A stretch of DNA of 64,000 bases from Psococerastis gibbosa (GCA_963971405.1 OZ020487.1:24165371-24229370); one strand, 5' to 3'; shown: positions 1 through 12,639, numbered from the stretch's first letter. Notes: generated by a model not told the origin, from the sequence alone. Made by a program: numbers and translations.

Positions 1-1698
1 GAGGGAAATTTTAATTCTACAATCAACATCAGTAAATCAATAAAACCAGATCAACACTTGTATACCTTAGTAATTAGGACGACCCAGATACCGCTGAGTC
101 GTATACCTCTATACCTGTCACACAGCGGCCTTCTACAAACATCAACTTGACGACCAAGAACTGAGGAGAGCATGCGTTCTTATAATTGTAAAATATATTT
201 TGATAAGAGGCCCCAGTAAACTATCCTCTCATTGAGAAGTTAATGAAACTAATCATTATTTTTACAAGGAACCGAGTAAACTTGTATATCTGATTAAGTA
301 TATTTCCAGCCCAGATATATACGGTGCGTTAGTAGGTTTAGGAAGAAAACTTTGTAACATATTTTGCACTTTATTGTTTAGGAAGCTTTTAGTGACAATA
401 GCTTTTAATCCAGGTCTGCCCTCAATATTATTGTAATTGTAAATTTTAACAGTCTTAAAATATGAAACGGATCCTTTCCGTAGTCGGTCACTCGATCTTC
501 TGGAATCCAAATCGATTTGTTTTGTTGGCAACCAGGATGACATTTTGTAACCTATTGTAGGCAATGTTGTGTTTGGTGGATAGTGCGTGCATCTTGGATT
601 TGTTGGCATACATAGATTTAATAGACCCATTTTGTGGCTATTCCTATTGTTAAGCATATTGCAATTTCAAATACTATGCCGTAGCCTTAAGGGCAACTGG
701 AGCCCCCACTTTTCATTTTTTGCGTGAAATCAAATTTCTTACTAAACATACAACATATTTCTTAAACACATATATTGTAATATACAGTATATTATATACT
801 GTTATGATATGTTAAACTATATACATTATTTGTTTAATATATCTATATACTGTATTTAAATTATATAAATATTATTGAAATTCAAATAATATGCATCTGC
901 ATGTTCCCTTTGTAATGCTGACACTTTAATGGATTTATTTTTTACTCGTAGTTACGTGGGCCATTCGATTATGTAAAGATCGAGTCAAGGTCTCAAGATA
1001 GACAATTGCACAGGTGTTGATTATACGGCAAATGTCTACATATTCTAATGTTGCAAGACAGTAATCCGCGTCGAAGTAGAAAAATATAAAAATAATACTT
1101 CAGATGATTGAACTCATAATAGCAGTTTGATCACGTCATATCTTACAATTGTCCCTAAAGGCTAAAATAATGTCTGGCCAAACATTGATGTGGATGAGGT
1201 GAAAGTCCGCGTCAGTTAAAGACCATTAAACAGTTGAATGGCTGCTCGGCCCTCTGGCTACAACTTATGCCCAAGTAACGTCGCGTAGTAGTCAAGTATT
1301 ACCGAATTTTTATGTGAGGACAATAGCCTTCTAGTAGCTGGGGGCGCATCATGAGAGTGAAACCTTTTATTTAAGACGCTTTTACTTTAAACAGCATAAG
1401 TAAATTACCAGAAGCAAATAATCGTCATGCATATTATCATATTGTATTGTATTACATGCGCTGGGCGCCTAGTGAGCGAGAATAGTAATAATTATTGTAT
1501 AAGATAATCTTAGTTTTATCGACTCTTATGCCACAGGGAGGCACTGTCAACAAATTTACATTGCCACTAGGAAGTTTGAATTATATGTTCATCAGCGTTT
1601 AAATTACTAATAACGCTTGAAGCCACTCAGGATAAAAACTAACAATGTTTTAACCTTTCAGCCTGCATCAAGTAGCTCCTAGTGCCACTGCCAAAGTA
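1..1698. other. Intergenic, no gene seen
   Basis: AT-rich sequence with scattered stops in all frames. A 131-codon open frame at 262-657 (minus) has no recognisable domain and is not called. No repeat ends were recognised. Confidence 0.6.
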
Positions 1699-1701
1699 AT
1701 A

Positions 1702-1896
1702 AGCGGCCCCTGCACGCTCAGTAATAATGACATTACATTATCAAGATGACAGTAATAATGATCGCGTACGGTGGACAAAGTAGGAATGACGAAAAATAAT
1801 GATAGGGATCCGGATTTTCTGTTCACAGTTGCATCATTACTGAATAGTAATGACATTACTGATAATGACATTTTTATTGACCGAGTAGGGGCCGCT
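1702..1896. mobile_element. MITE with ~35-bp inverted ends, 195 bp
   Basis: The left end begins AGCGGCCCCTGCACG and the reverse complement of the right end begins AGCGGCCCCTACTCGG. The two arms agree at most positions over about 35 bp. ATA lies directly outside each end (1699-1701 and 1897-1899), a possible 3-bp target duplication, though in AT-rich DNA this could be chance. There is no coding capacity, so it would depend on a transposase elsewhere. The superfamily is not assigned. Confidence 0.6.
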
Positions 1897-2198
1897 ATAG
1901 GGTAACATATCCGGGAATAAGTGAAAATTATTCTAAATAAACCCAATGCATATAAATTGACGCATTACACGAATTACAATCAATTAAGAAATAAAATCAC
2001 AAATTATTGGACAACCGAGATTAATTGTTGCACACTTTTGCGTTTGCTGATTTGGGCCCAATATGACAGAACAGTTGAATGCCTAATGCATTTGAAGCGG
2101 GTTTTAATCCCACCGGATTTAATGAATTTCTCGGGTAAGTTATTATTGATGTCATGATCTACAGAAAGCGTAGTTCATATATAAACTTATGAAAAAAG

Positions 2199-3372
2199 CT
2201 TAAGAGTGTACTGCCCGTAGGAAATTGTCAGCCCCAAATTTAATACTTTTTATTTTTTATTTGATTAACTAAGCATGTTATTAAAGATTTGGCTCATAAA
2301 AGTTGTAGAAGACTACTTCATGCATCATGTTATAAGATATTTTTAATTTTCGAAATTGTAGTTTTTTCAGAAACATGCAAATATTTTATAAACAATTTAA
2401 CGTTTCACGAATTATCGATTTTATAAGAACCGGTCCGAGTTTACTCGAACATGCTTTCCAATTTATCAAAATTAGAAGATAAAGAAAATGAGTAATTTTT
2501 TATGGTAAATAATTTTCCTATGGTTCAATTTCTGGGGGGTTGTCCACCTGACGTCACTGGAGGTGAGCAATACTGGCAGGGCACGCAATGCGTTTGAGCG
2601 TGAATTTTCTATCATTTTTTCAAAAAAACATTTTTTTGTACAAAACCATATACTTTTCTGGGAAAGCCACCTGTTCGATTTCGTTACTCAATTTAACACC
2701 TAAAACATACTTGGAGGTAGAAATCATCGATAGAAGGGTTTGTAGAAAAATTATTTTTTAGTCATTTTTCATTAAAATTTAGCCATTTTTATTTTTTTAC
2801 CCCCAAAAGCAAACTATCAAGGGGCAAGCGACCCCACCTCATTTTATTAAAATTAATAACAACTAAAATATATGTGAATTCAAAAGAAATCGTTGGAGCC
2901 GTTTTTGGGAAATAATTTTTTTAGACGTTTATTTGGAGTTTTTAGAGAATAAACCCCCCCCCCCCAAATTGAGTTAGCCCCAAATAAAAAGAATAGTCCC
3001 GAGGTATGATTTTTGTGAACCTACATGCCGAATTTCATCAAAATCGACCGAGTAGTTTGCCCGGAAATCGACGCACAGACAGACAGAACGACAGACAGAC
3101 ATTTCGCAAAAACCACTTTTTTGGGTTCCTGGGAAATCCGTTGAAATCTCGGAATCGAAAATTTGGACCGTCACAAAGCTTTCCTTATACTACGTATAAA
3201 TTGGAAAGCAAAAATACTACAATTTCGAAAACTAAAAATACCTTATTATATGATGCATGAAGTAATCTTCTACAACTTTGAGGAGCCAAATCGTTAATAA
3301 CATGTTTAGTTAATTAAATAATTGGTATTGAATTTCGGGCTGCCACTTTCCTACGGGCTGTACACTCTTAAG
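2199..3372. mobile_element. Long-inverted-repeat element split by a nested R1 repeat
   Basis: Arms of about 160 bp (2199-2366 and 3219-3372) are inverted copies. Both start CTTAAGAGTGTAC and both contain the motif around GTTGTAGAAGA(C/T)TACTTC. The centre is occupied by another interspersed repeat (R1, 2425-3213). A relative without the insertion lies at 25122-25512, which supports the reading that R1 landed in a pre-existing element of about 380 bp. No open frame belongs to it. Confidence 0.75.
2425..3213 (+). repeat. R1 interspersed repeat, copy a (near full length)
   Basis: R1 is defined here by its start AAGAACCGGTCCGAG, an internal poly-C tract, a (GACA)n tract and an end reading TATAAATTGGAAAGCA. 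The 15-mer TGCTTTCCAATTTAT at 2452-2466 is inverted exactly at 3196-3210, so the unit has short subterminal inverted repeats like a non-autonomous DNA element. Further copies lie at 29.2, 38.0 and 56.1-61.5 kb. Short open frames across the GACA tract are repeat translation, not genes. Confidence 0.8.
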
Positions 3373-4399
3373 AAAAGAACGCAGTCTTAGAGTATAGTGG
3401 CACTTTTAAACTTTAAATCGCCACCGTAAGCTCTGATAGACAACTAAATAATTATGATACAGAGTAAGAAATAATAACCCCTCCACCAGTTATAGCAGAT
3501 ATGAACAAAAAAAGGAACTGGAGGAAGTATATGGTTCGGCCACACCTTTCCCATCAAATAAGCAAGGCATTGTAATAGAGACAATGAGTACAAACATATC
3601 GTTGAATTCAAAGCAGATGCAAATGTGGGAACCTACTGGAGGCCGCAGACCACGCTCCGCCCTAAATTCATAAAGCACGCGGCACACTGCGTGAAGGTAT
3701 GCTTTAAACAGCCGAATGCCTAAATTCCGAGCTGGAGTCAATTGAAGGTGCGTATGGAGTAAGTTATAGGTAGAGAATTTAGTAAGATGAAATAAGAAAA
3801 GAAACAAAGAAAATGTTCTTGGGCAAATTTTCATAACAATTAACCCGTCCAACCACCCGAGATGTCCTTATCGGCTTATCGTTGGTGAACATTGAAAATT
3901 GCAATAAGATAACACCTTGCCGATGCCACGACAACGCAATAAGAGTCAGCATAGGCCTGAGGATAGGCAGAAGATACTATCATCTTACTATTGCTGTATT
4001 TGTGATGTCGGGGTCAGTAACATGCCCAGCAGCCGATGAGGGTAAGGTACCCATAAGGGTTAGAGGACTAGGTGGAATTTTTTTTATATTTTATGTTGCG
4101 TCTCGAACCTCAAGTCTAGTTCTCTGTCAACTCGACTATTCCTGACCATTTTAGTGAAAATGTAATATTGCATGGGCTCCGTGTAGTTTTATTTTCTTTA
4201 TAAAAGAACAGCAAACCACTGCCTAGCTATACGTTCTCTTTCGAGACCTTTCTGCACAGAGTTAATTTTTGCTGACAGAAAAAAACCGTAGGAATCGTAA
4301 CTGCCCAGTGCTGGGTTCTTTAAAATAAAAAAAATAAAAAATAATTACATCAAGTATACAATATACCTAGGCGACTATAGTTAATTCACTAACCTATAA
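3373..4399. other. Intergenic, no gene seen
   Basis: Open frames of 87-120 codons on both strands here have no recognisable domain and no splice or family support. Confidence 0.5.
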
Positions 4400-4407
4400 G
4401 CCTTTAC

Positions 4408-4673
4408 CAGGCGCGGATCTACGGGGGGGCTATGGGGGCTATAGCCCCCCCCCCCCCATTAGGTTCCTCAAAATGCGTAAAACCCCACTATTTCAGTCCT
4501 ATTTTTCGCAAATTTGGCCCCCCTTGTGCTCGATTGTATTAATTACCTATAATATACAAAACCATTATTGTTCTGAAAATGCGTAAAACCCCAATATTTC
4601 GGCACTATTTTCCAAAAAAAATTCGAAATTTAATCTTAGCCCCCTCCTTGGTCTCATTCTAGATCCGCGCCTG
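4408..4673. mobile_element. Non-autonomous hAT element (MITE), 266 bp, copy 1
   Basis: The termini are CAGGCGCGGATCTA and its reverse complement. The element is flanked by a perfect 8-bp target duplication GCCTTTAC at 4400-4407 and 4674-4681. An 8-bp duplication with CAG-type ends is the hAT signature. A G-run follows the left terminus directly, then a C-run, then AATGCGTAAAACCCC-type units. There is no coding capacity. A second copy lies at 55771-56038. Confidence 0.9.
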
Positions 4674-4681
4674 GCCTTTAC

Positions 4682-5824
4682 CTACAGATATATCAATTTA
4701 TAGGCAACCTTTACAATATAAATACGTAACATACAGTATAGTTTGCTAGTTTCTGTTGCATTTTATTCCATCACGAGCATTTTATGATGATGTCTATGCA
4801 GTGATTTATTAATTAAAATTCCGTATCAAGTTCAATCTACGCTATAAATCTTTCACCCATTGAATGCTAATTTCGCTGTAATACAATGGCACTTTGTTTT
4901 TTCTGTAGAGAAAGAGCTTTTCCTGGACGTAACCATCAGCAGACCGTTCAGTCAGTAACTCACCAACTGACAATATGCCATTCATTTTGTGTAATCGGCG
5001 TGATGTGTTGCTGTGGCTTATGAAGGAGTACTACAATAGATACAATAGATAATAGACAATACTTGATCCTTGTAAACAAGCCAAGTACACTATTATACAA
5101 TAGATTAAATTTATCTAACAAAGAACTTTAATATGATGGTACGATACAAGTAAGTGCCCATTACAATTTCTTGCTTTTCTGCGTTAGAGAGTACGGTATT
5201 TTTTATGAATTAAAAATAAACCAAAAGGGATATGGTAAAAAAAATAGCCGCAGAATTTTTATGTCATATTTCATGTAGAGGAGGGGGTGTTAGCGGTTCC
5301 TTTTGCAATATTGCTCACTTGCCTGACATTTTGTAGGAATTTCGGGAATAGAACATTATTCTCAAAACATTCCAACACTACGTATGGGTTGAATTTTTGA
5401 ACCGGTCGAAAGCGGTTTCTTCTTCGGGATTACGTTTGTCACATCTCAAGTCAACATCTACAACGTAATATTTCACAATATTTTCCCCCAAATATTTTCA
5501 ACCTTCTGGTCGTTAACTGTAAGCCCCATACATGCATGTAATCATTACTGTGCATTGAATAAAAATTTCTCCGCAGTCCAATTTCCTTCCTTTGCAACCG
5601 AAGTTTCATGCCAAGTGTGCGACTGTTAGCTAACTCGCCTTTCACTAAACTGAAGTTGTCGCAATTGTCATGGGAACCAGCGTAATGCCCTTGGTAAATT
5701 GCCGTTTACATGCCGCGTGTTTGTTGTCAAATGACCCAAGACAGAATTGCGTTAGCTTTCCTGTCAATCCCTCCATATTTAATCATTATTAAGTGCATTA
5801 TATGCTATATATATATGGTATGGA
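4682..5824. other. Intergenic, no gene seen
   Basis: AT-rich with no recognised repeat. A 64-codon frame at 5451-5645 (minus) is unsupported. Confidence 0.5.
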
Positions 5825-6035
5825 TGGATGGACGTTGAGAAAGGGGGGTATTCCCCGGAGACAAAATTGATGAATAGGCCCAAATTAGGGAGGTTTAACG
5901 CATTTTGCAAGCAGTACAGTTAAGATTTTACAGTCGAATAAACCTACCACTGAGGCGGGCCCGGGGGTCTCCCCCCGAAGAAAAATTTTGAAGAAATAGG
6001 TCTGAAATATTCGGGTTTTACACATTGTGACTAAT
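5825..6035. repeat. Relic of hAT-MITE internal units
   Basis: Two diverged tandem units each carry a G/C-rich tract (GGGTATTCCCC; GGGGGTCTCCCCCC) followed by text like AATAGG..GTTTTACAC. Similar units occur inside the hAT MITEs at 4.4 and 55.8 kb and in the relic at 14.03 kb. No termini or target duplication are visible, so this is read as a decayed fragment. Confidence 0.45.
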
Positions 6036-7209
6036 ATATTTTTGTGAAAGTACTTGGTCAATATGTTGATTTTATTCATGATGTCTTTCATGTGAAATAA
6101 GCATACCAAGAATTAATTTCCCTTTCGTTATTGTGGATACTAGGTACGCCCTAAATGCTAAGCAGTACGTTGAATTAACAACTGATGGTGTGCCACAGTT
6201 TCAAAAGTCAGCAGTCACAGGATAAAGTTTTCAACGCATGTACTGTATGTACTAGGTATCATAAGTAGCCCATTTTTACGGCCTATATAGAAATATACTC
6301 ACCAACGATCGATGAGAATAATTCCACAAACAACAAAAGCTCTTGATTTATTTTAAAAATAAATAAAAAACACGAACTGTTTACTGCTGTTACGTTTAAA
6401 CTTCATTATTTAAAATTATTAAATTAAGCAGCTCGCTATTGACCCCATTCCATTCCTTATTCCAGCATTAAATGAAATTAAATGAAATGAAAAAAAACGA
6501 CTTCATTGCAAATAAAACAAAAGGCGCCTAAATAGCGTCATGGTTTCAAGAGCGAATGCACCTGCTTAGCATTCACATCTCATAGAGACTCATTTCGACC
6601 ATAATGCTAGCCACACGTTTGCGTTATTCTGTTCTATTGTACATGATTTCCGTTATTTTGACCTCATTGCTTTGAATTTCTTTTAATAATATTCACTGTC
6701 CTGTGTCACTGTTAATGTAACCTAGATATAAAGCTCAAAAGCTGACAGCGATATATTTCTTTCATAATAATCCGTACGCTAGTAAGTAAGTACGTAGGTA
6801 CGTTACGTTAGTAGACAGAAGCTGAAGCGCCCCTTCATGCCAGCGGCGGCTCCTTCATTGAATTATGGCTGCATGGCCAGAAAAAATAAATTATATTACG
6901 TACTGTAACGCGGTATTGAAACTGGCAAGTTAAACGATTGAAGCTACCAACAATCTAAAACTAAATTGAAAGAGAAAAAATACATAATGAAAAAAAAATT
7001 GATATTGCAATTCAGTATGAAGGTACCATGCTACAAATATACAGCACAACTGAAAACTGTCAGTAAAATGCCAGGCAAATTCAAAGATTGCTGAATATGC
7101 TTATAGTATTACTTTAATATTAGCAATGAAATAAGCTATTCAAGGTGCTATAAGTTATATAAATTGTGCTAGCCATGTTTTCCTAGGATAATGAGAATTA
7201 CGTACCTAT
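6036..7209. other. Intergenic, no gene seen
   Basis: AT-rich, with a short (AAGT)n-like run near 6782. Nothing else was recognised. Confidence 0.5.
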
Positions 7210-7365
7210 CAGCAGGCCTACTATGGCGATTATTTTAAATCCTAGCCTGGGATTAAAAATGTAAACAAGATAATTTGAGAATAGTATGTCCGATTCAAAA
7301 TTAGTTTGTATACATTTTTAACCCCTAAGAATAAGTTAATACTAAACGCCAGAGTAGGGCAGCTG
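7210..7365. mobile_element. Diverged CAGCCTG-family MITE, copy 3
   Basis: The ends are CAGCAGGCCTACTATGGCG and the inverse of CGCCAGAGTAGGGCAGCTG, matching at 16 of 19 positions. The interior (ATGTAAACAAGATAATTT) matches the copies at 9304-9472 and 57589-57746. No clean target duplication was found, as expected for an older copy. Confidence 0.6.
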
Positions 7366-8821
7366 ATGCCGAGACTGTCTTGATGTGTAACGGTCGCAGA
7401 TGAGCGCTATTCTTTTCCCATGGCGTTTAACCGCATATTACTGTTGGCGCTACATTAATTAAAAACTGGTGGAAATTATCATCAGGCTCACTATAGTTAC
7501 TACGCCATTTATTAACACACAAACATACTGTATACGTAAGCCAGTAGCGGAGCGTGCATGTAAGGCGTGTAATGCAGCATTACACTCAACAAATCCTTTA
7601 GAATGTGTAAGAGCTAGCTTCATTGAAATCTATAAAAAACCTCGAGCAAATATGATTGTATGATGAGCATGATATTATCAACACTGACAAAGAAAATTAA
7701 GCATTTCGTCACGTTGGAATCCAATTTTTTTTGTATTTTTTTATTATATCAAATTTTTACTTTTAAAGAAGATAAAATATGCTATATAAAATGATGCGTG
7801 CGTATTATTTTTTTTTTAAACTTTAACGACTTAAATAAATATTTGCTAGCATTACACTCCATTTAAATCCCACGCTCCACCACTTGATGCACTACGTTCG
7901 CAGTACTTATAGCGGAAATATCACTCTTAACATTAATCATGGCCAACTAATAAAAAAAAGTTCCGTACATTTTAGTTATTAAAAAGATTTATAACGAAGC
8001 TCAGTCTTTTTCAATTAATTTAAAATGGTACGAGATACTTTGTACGTCCGTATGACAGCTTTTATCGCAGAGCCATACAGAATAAAACCCGTTATTTATA
8101 TGAAACTTGATTATTCGTAATTTGAATAACAATGCACTAAAAAATTAAGTATACAGTAGTTAGCTTATTAACCTATACGGCTGCTGTATTTTATAGATGG
8201 TCAGTAACCTTCTCTTTTACTCATTAGCATTCAATTACTTTTCTGTGACATATTTATCAACATGTCCATGTTCCCATCAATGAGTTCAACGGTTAATGTC
8301 AAAATATATTCCAACTACCATCATTCTGGTGACTTTGTTTCGATTGAATACGAAACACATCATGCAACCACTTTGAATAACCTATATACACATTACATAC
8401 TCACACAACTATTGAACCTACCGACTTTAAGCCGTTTACACCATTCACAGCTGCTATAATGCCAATTAAGTCAATGTCTTACCTGAAAAAAAATGAAAAA
8501 TCGATGTTATTACCGTTTTTGTTCTACACCAGTAGCATAACAAAGAGGATGCAATTGAACGGTCAAAAAGTCTTTGTTGAACAGAGCATTAAGACCTTGA
8601 TAATTGAAACCGCTACGAATGCTCTTGTGTACGATATAAACAGATTGGCGGCTCATTGAAACACTTCCGCCACTTACTCTCCTTGGAAAAAACGGAAATG
8701 AACACTGCATGAATGGCCATAATCGGTTTGGCTAAAAAACCTAAGATACAATAACAGCTCTGTTAAATAATAGTAATAATAAGTAATAACAGCAAAAGGA
8801 AGAGAGTATGCACATCTTGTC
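7366..8821. other. Intergenic, no gene seen
   Basis: AT-rich, with open frames of 64-66 codons lacking any recognisable domain. Confidence 0.5.
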
Positions 8822-9082
8822 AAAAATCTGCGTTATGCAGATGACACTGTGCTTGTTGTTTCATCAGAAGAACAACCTAATTAACGTGCAGAAGACCCAA
8901 GTGATGGCTGTTAGCAAGAGATATATCTGAATATTGTTCTGGATGGCGCGCCTCTAGTACAATACAAACAATACCGGTACCTCGGATGCATTGTAAGCAG
9001 TGAGTGGTAGTCGAGTCAGGAAATTCACAGCCGCATTGAACAAGCTCGAACTGTCCTCATCAAAATGCAGAAAGTACTTTAG
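8822..9082 (+). pseudogene. Non-LTR reverse-transcriptase remnant (broken)
   Basis: Translating the plus strand gives KNLRYADDTVLVVSSEEQ, the reverse-transcriptase motif C region with the catalytic YADD box. After a stop and a frame change comes INVQKTQVMAVSK, then in another frame LDGAPLVQYKQYRYLGCIV and EIHSRIEQARTVLIKMQK. This order (YADD, then the N-KT-V box, then a YLG box and a helical thumb-like part) is that of the C-terminal half of non-LTR retrotransposon polymerases, RTE-like rather than Penelope or LTR. At least two frame shifts and in-frame stops make it non-functional. No 5' or 3' element boundary is visible. It is a relic, unrelated in sequence detail to the better copy at 47.9 kb. 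Confidence 0.8.
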
Positions 9083-9303
9083 TGTCGGAATCTGTAAATT
9101 AACTAACGCAGCCATGTTACTGACCATAATATATAAAATAATAGTAATATCTTTATCTTCAACTTTAATCGATATATTTGATAATACTGGTAAAGTATCT
9201 CATGGGTTATTTAGTACTATAACTACCTACTGTATACGAATTATCGGTAACAATGGCGATTTTGGAGATTTAATCAACACTGCTAATATATTTTGTACTT
9301 CTG

Positions 9304-9472
9304 CAGCCTGATCGAGGCGATTATAATACCGGTATTTATTTAATCCCCTGCTAATAAAAATGTAAACAAGATAATTTTATAATGGAAAGTGCTATTCAAA
9401 ATTTGTTTGTTTACAGTTTTAATCCTAGGGTATTTATTTAACCCCGGTCTTAAAATCGCCTCGATCAGGCTG
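9304..9472. mobile_element. CAGCCTG-family MITE, copy 1, 169 bp
   Basis: The termini are CAGCCTGATCGAGGCG and its near-perfect inverse. CTG lies directly outside both ends (9301-9303 and 9473-9475), a probable 3-bp target duplication. The interior closely matches the element at 57589-57746. It is non-coding. The 3-bp duplication argues against hAT; the superfamily is left open. Confidence 0.8.
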
Positions 9473-9475
9473 CTG

Positions 9476-9902
9476 GTGGGTAATTACACACATTTTTGCC
9501 CATGATAACATAGGGTACCAATCTAACTAAGATTGTCTCACAATTTGACATTTTGTCATGATCCAATTGGAGTTTAATATATTTAATTCGTTGCCAATGT
9601 AACAGTTATGTCTAGTTATGTTCATGCAGTAATTGGTTGCTTTGACAACATTACGCAATAACTTCAAGGCTAAACTGGCCTTGAAAACATACGACCTGCT
9701 CTTAATTGGTATGAATGAGAATCTTTCCCTAGCTGAACATCCTTAAGGACAGATGTTCCTTTGACCTCATTCGTGATTTTCCAAGCTATATAATATATTT
9801 TCCAACTCGCTGCACCGTGCATCCTTGAGTCTTGAACACGATACTTCGCGTGGTAGGATTCCTGGGGACGCCCTCATCCCGTAATATGTACGTAAACAGT
9901 AC
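9476..9902. other. Intergenic, no gene seen
   Basis: No repeats or open frames of note. Confidence 0.5.
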
Positions 9903-9938
9903 CATTGAATATATAACACTAGTGTTATATATTCAATG
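9903..9938. repeat. Perfect 36-bp palindrome
   Basis: CATTGAATATATAACACT is followed at once by its exact reverse complement. The same 18-mer forms the outer part of the 24-bp inverted ends of the 4.1-kb unit at 57228-61329. This site therefore looks like two transposon ends joined head to head, or a minimal deletion derivative. Confidence 0.85.
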
Positions 9939-10142
9939 ACAGTACCTTCGTAAACTGCACCTTCCTAACAAAGAACCTTAAGGTCTGCAAGCAGTCACGA
10001 AAAACCCGCAATAAGAAAACACAAAGTTGAAGAAATAGGTGTGGCTTCGTTGCATATAGATTTAATCTGGCGTAGAAAATTTGTCACTGGACCATCCAAA
10101 TTAAATTATAGGTATAGGTAAACTACACAGAAAAATCGTGGT

Positions 10143-10284
10143 AAGTTGACTGAAGCATATTGTGCATGTGATACGCCAACAAGTCATCTTACAAATGATA
10201 TGTACGATGTGAGCTATCGTATATATCATTTTGTAAGATGACTGTTGTTCGCGTAACACTTGCACAGTGTGCCTTAGTCAACTT
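10143..10284. repeat. Foldback hairpin, ~142 bp
   Basis: The left arm runs AAGTTGACTGAAGCATATTG...AAGTCATCTTACAAA. The right arm is its imperfect inverse, ending TAGTCAACTT, around a short centre (GTGAGCT). It may be a foldback MITE. No target duplication is clear. Confidence 0.6.
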
Positions 10285-10287
10285 GCC

Positions 10288-11940
10288 GGGTTTTTTCTCC
10301 TGAACGGGTCAACGAGTAGTTTACCGATACCTATCAAAAAATGTCTCATTAACCAAAGGATGCCGACATCAAGTGCGGATTAAATTCCTTCTTAAAAAGA
10401 TTCCTTTGTATCATGATTATAGTTTTTATTACAGATTATATAGGTATCTATACAGTTTATTGCAGTAGGCGCACAATGCCTATTCCATGATCTGCATTGG
10501 AATTCATATTTTATGACAAGCGTTAAATACTGTACCTATGTATTGTATAAGGAAGAGAAGGGGCATCTGGGGCAAGACAGTATTTTCAGAACTTCATAAA
10601 ATGTTTTTGTAAGTCATAAGTCGACAGATGCAGGAGACATAGGTTTCAAAACATAAGTAGACCTACATAAGTCATAATTAAAGAGCCTAAAAGCTGTCTC
10701 TGAGACGGTCCTCTTTTTACTGCTCATAAATAAGGTACCTACGAACCTCCGCCCCATCATCTTCAATTACACTACCTACAAAGTTGTTTGGATATAATAA
10801 TGCATGCAAAGTTATAGGACTTGTGTTCGAAGATAATTAATACGATCCACAATTTCACAAAGTGATGGTACCGACGAAAATTTCTTTAACGTTCGAATCG
10901 AATGACTCATTCCTTGTAGCTTATTTGTGGATAGTAATTGTTTTGATGCTGAAACAAAGTTATCTATTGATTTACAGTAGGTTACGTTGACTCTGGCAAA
11001 TAATTAATAACAAAGAACCTAACTTTTCAGCCCAACCGACCTAGTTCCATTTAGTAAAGAACATAAATGGTAACGTTTGGGGCTTTGCGCTACTAATAAC
11101 ACTAATGAGTCAGACAGAATGAGGCACAATGGCCCATACATGTAGTTGTGAATAATATTCTAAAGATAGGATGGCTGTTGTTCAGTGGACTTTTGGAATA
11201 CTAAAAAACTGGTAGATGCAAAGATATTAAACTGCCTAGATTTTTTGTCATGGTCGAAGGAGTGCACCCAGCAGTTCAACATCTAAGCTAGAGTCCTACT
11301 GTCTAAATGGGAAATGGAAATAGTAAATTTGTTGTTTATGAACGCTTCGTGCCACCCTTTACGTTTTTTGTGACCATTGACTGGTCAAAGAAAAGGTGGC
11401 ACCAGAAATTAAAAATATTTTTCGCGCAAATGGCTCATAATATATACATGTATCTTAGAACTGAAATGAAATAAGGCTTCTATATTGTGGACACGGCTGT
11501 CCCTTCCGATAAAACGACTGAGAGTCGCTACTTTTAGGACTTTACTATAGATTTTTCACCTAATTAAATTAAATGAAAAAATATTTGTATGAAATTAGCT
11601 AGGAATGGTAAGTGGATCCATGTGAAATTAAATTTTCTTCCCCGTGTGACTGATATAAAATAAAAAATTTAAAACCCGGTTACGGCTGGTCTCACTTAAA
11701 ATATGAAATTAAAATACTGTATTTTAAATTTACTATGTGAATATTTTTATTTTTTTATTTACTTTATTGCTTATTTACTGGTCAAAAATGACTAATAGGC
11801 TAAATATCATAAATTCATCAAAAGGGAAGGGAAGTACAATTGTGCAATCGCACATTTCTTTAAATAAGAGATGACAACTGGGCAAATGCACATTACTTGT
11901 GTGCTTGGGAGTTGAGACATGAGTCACGAGTTTTTCAAAC
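10288..11940. other. Intergenic, no gene seen
   Basis: AT-rich with no recognised element. Confidence 0.5.
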
Positions 11941-11945
11941 ATACA

Positions 11946-11990
11946 AACCTAACTCGTGACCAACGTGCTTAGCTAATTAAGCCACGTCTC
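11946..11990 (-). repeat. tRNA-like D-arm sequence, possible SINE head
   Basis: The minus strand reads GTGGCTTAATTAGCTAAGC followed by ACGTTGG. This resembles a tRNA D-arm with an internal A box. No matching T-arm or acceptor stem was found, so it is not a tRNA gene. It may be a decayed tRNA-derived SINE. Confidence 0.3.
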
Positions 11991-12639
11991 GGCATGTTCT
12001 GCAACCAGCAGGATCTGCAGACTTTGAGAGAACGAAAAAACTCTTTTGTAAACAAAATATTTATGTTTTATCATTTTCCAATTCATGGATTCCATCACTT
12101 TCCAACGGAAAACTTACAGTTGGTAAGAGTCGCCCTTATGGGTAATTTTCGTCATCAGGACCAATGACTCTCTTGTACAAAGGCTATGGCTGTACATCCA
12201 TTTTAGAAGTGACCACTTACAACAATCTTCAAGACGGGAAACCTGGTTTTAGGGTCACTACGACCATCCCACCCTTGAAAAATATAGTTGCTAATCAAAT
12301 CTCTTGCTTTTGAGTACGTAAATTCGCGGAAGCTAGTCCTGGATCTGTGTGGATCAGTCGTGGATCTAGAATTTTCATTAGGGGGGAAAGTTTTAAATAG
12401 AAATGCGAAATAGCAGGATTGTAAGCATTTCAAGTAATGAATATTGCATTTCAACAAAGGCATATATTTTACAGACCCGAACATAATTATTTCTGGGTTT
12501 CCCGGGGGGAACGTGAAATAGACCAGAGATTTTAGGTTAATATAGATTTAGGAGTTTTGCATTTTTTACCTAGCCTACTCACTACTGTAAACAACAAGAT
12601 TTTGATTTTATGACATTTACATACAGTATTTTATAAGAA
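11991..12639. other. Intergenic with a possible solo hAT-MITE end
   Basis: CAGTCGTGGATCTAG followed by a short G run near 12354-12390 resembles the left end of hAT MITEs elsewhere in the window. No partner end was found. Nothing else was seen. Confidence 0.35.

Noticed and set aside
262..657. 131-codon minus-strand frame
   Set aside because: No recognisable domain. A LINE C-terminal relic was considered but no diagnostic motif is present.
2974..3260. Overlapping small frames on both strands rich in D-R-Q-T or C-L-S-V
   Set aside because: They translate the (GACA)n tract and flanks of R1; the same frames recur in other R1 copies (38.2, 57.6, 59.2 kb).
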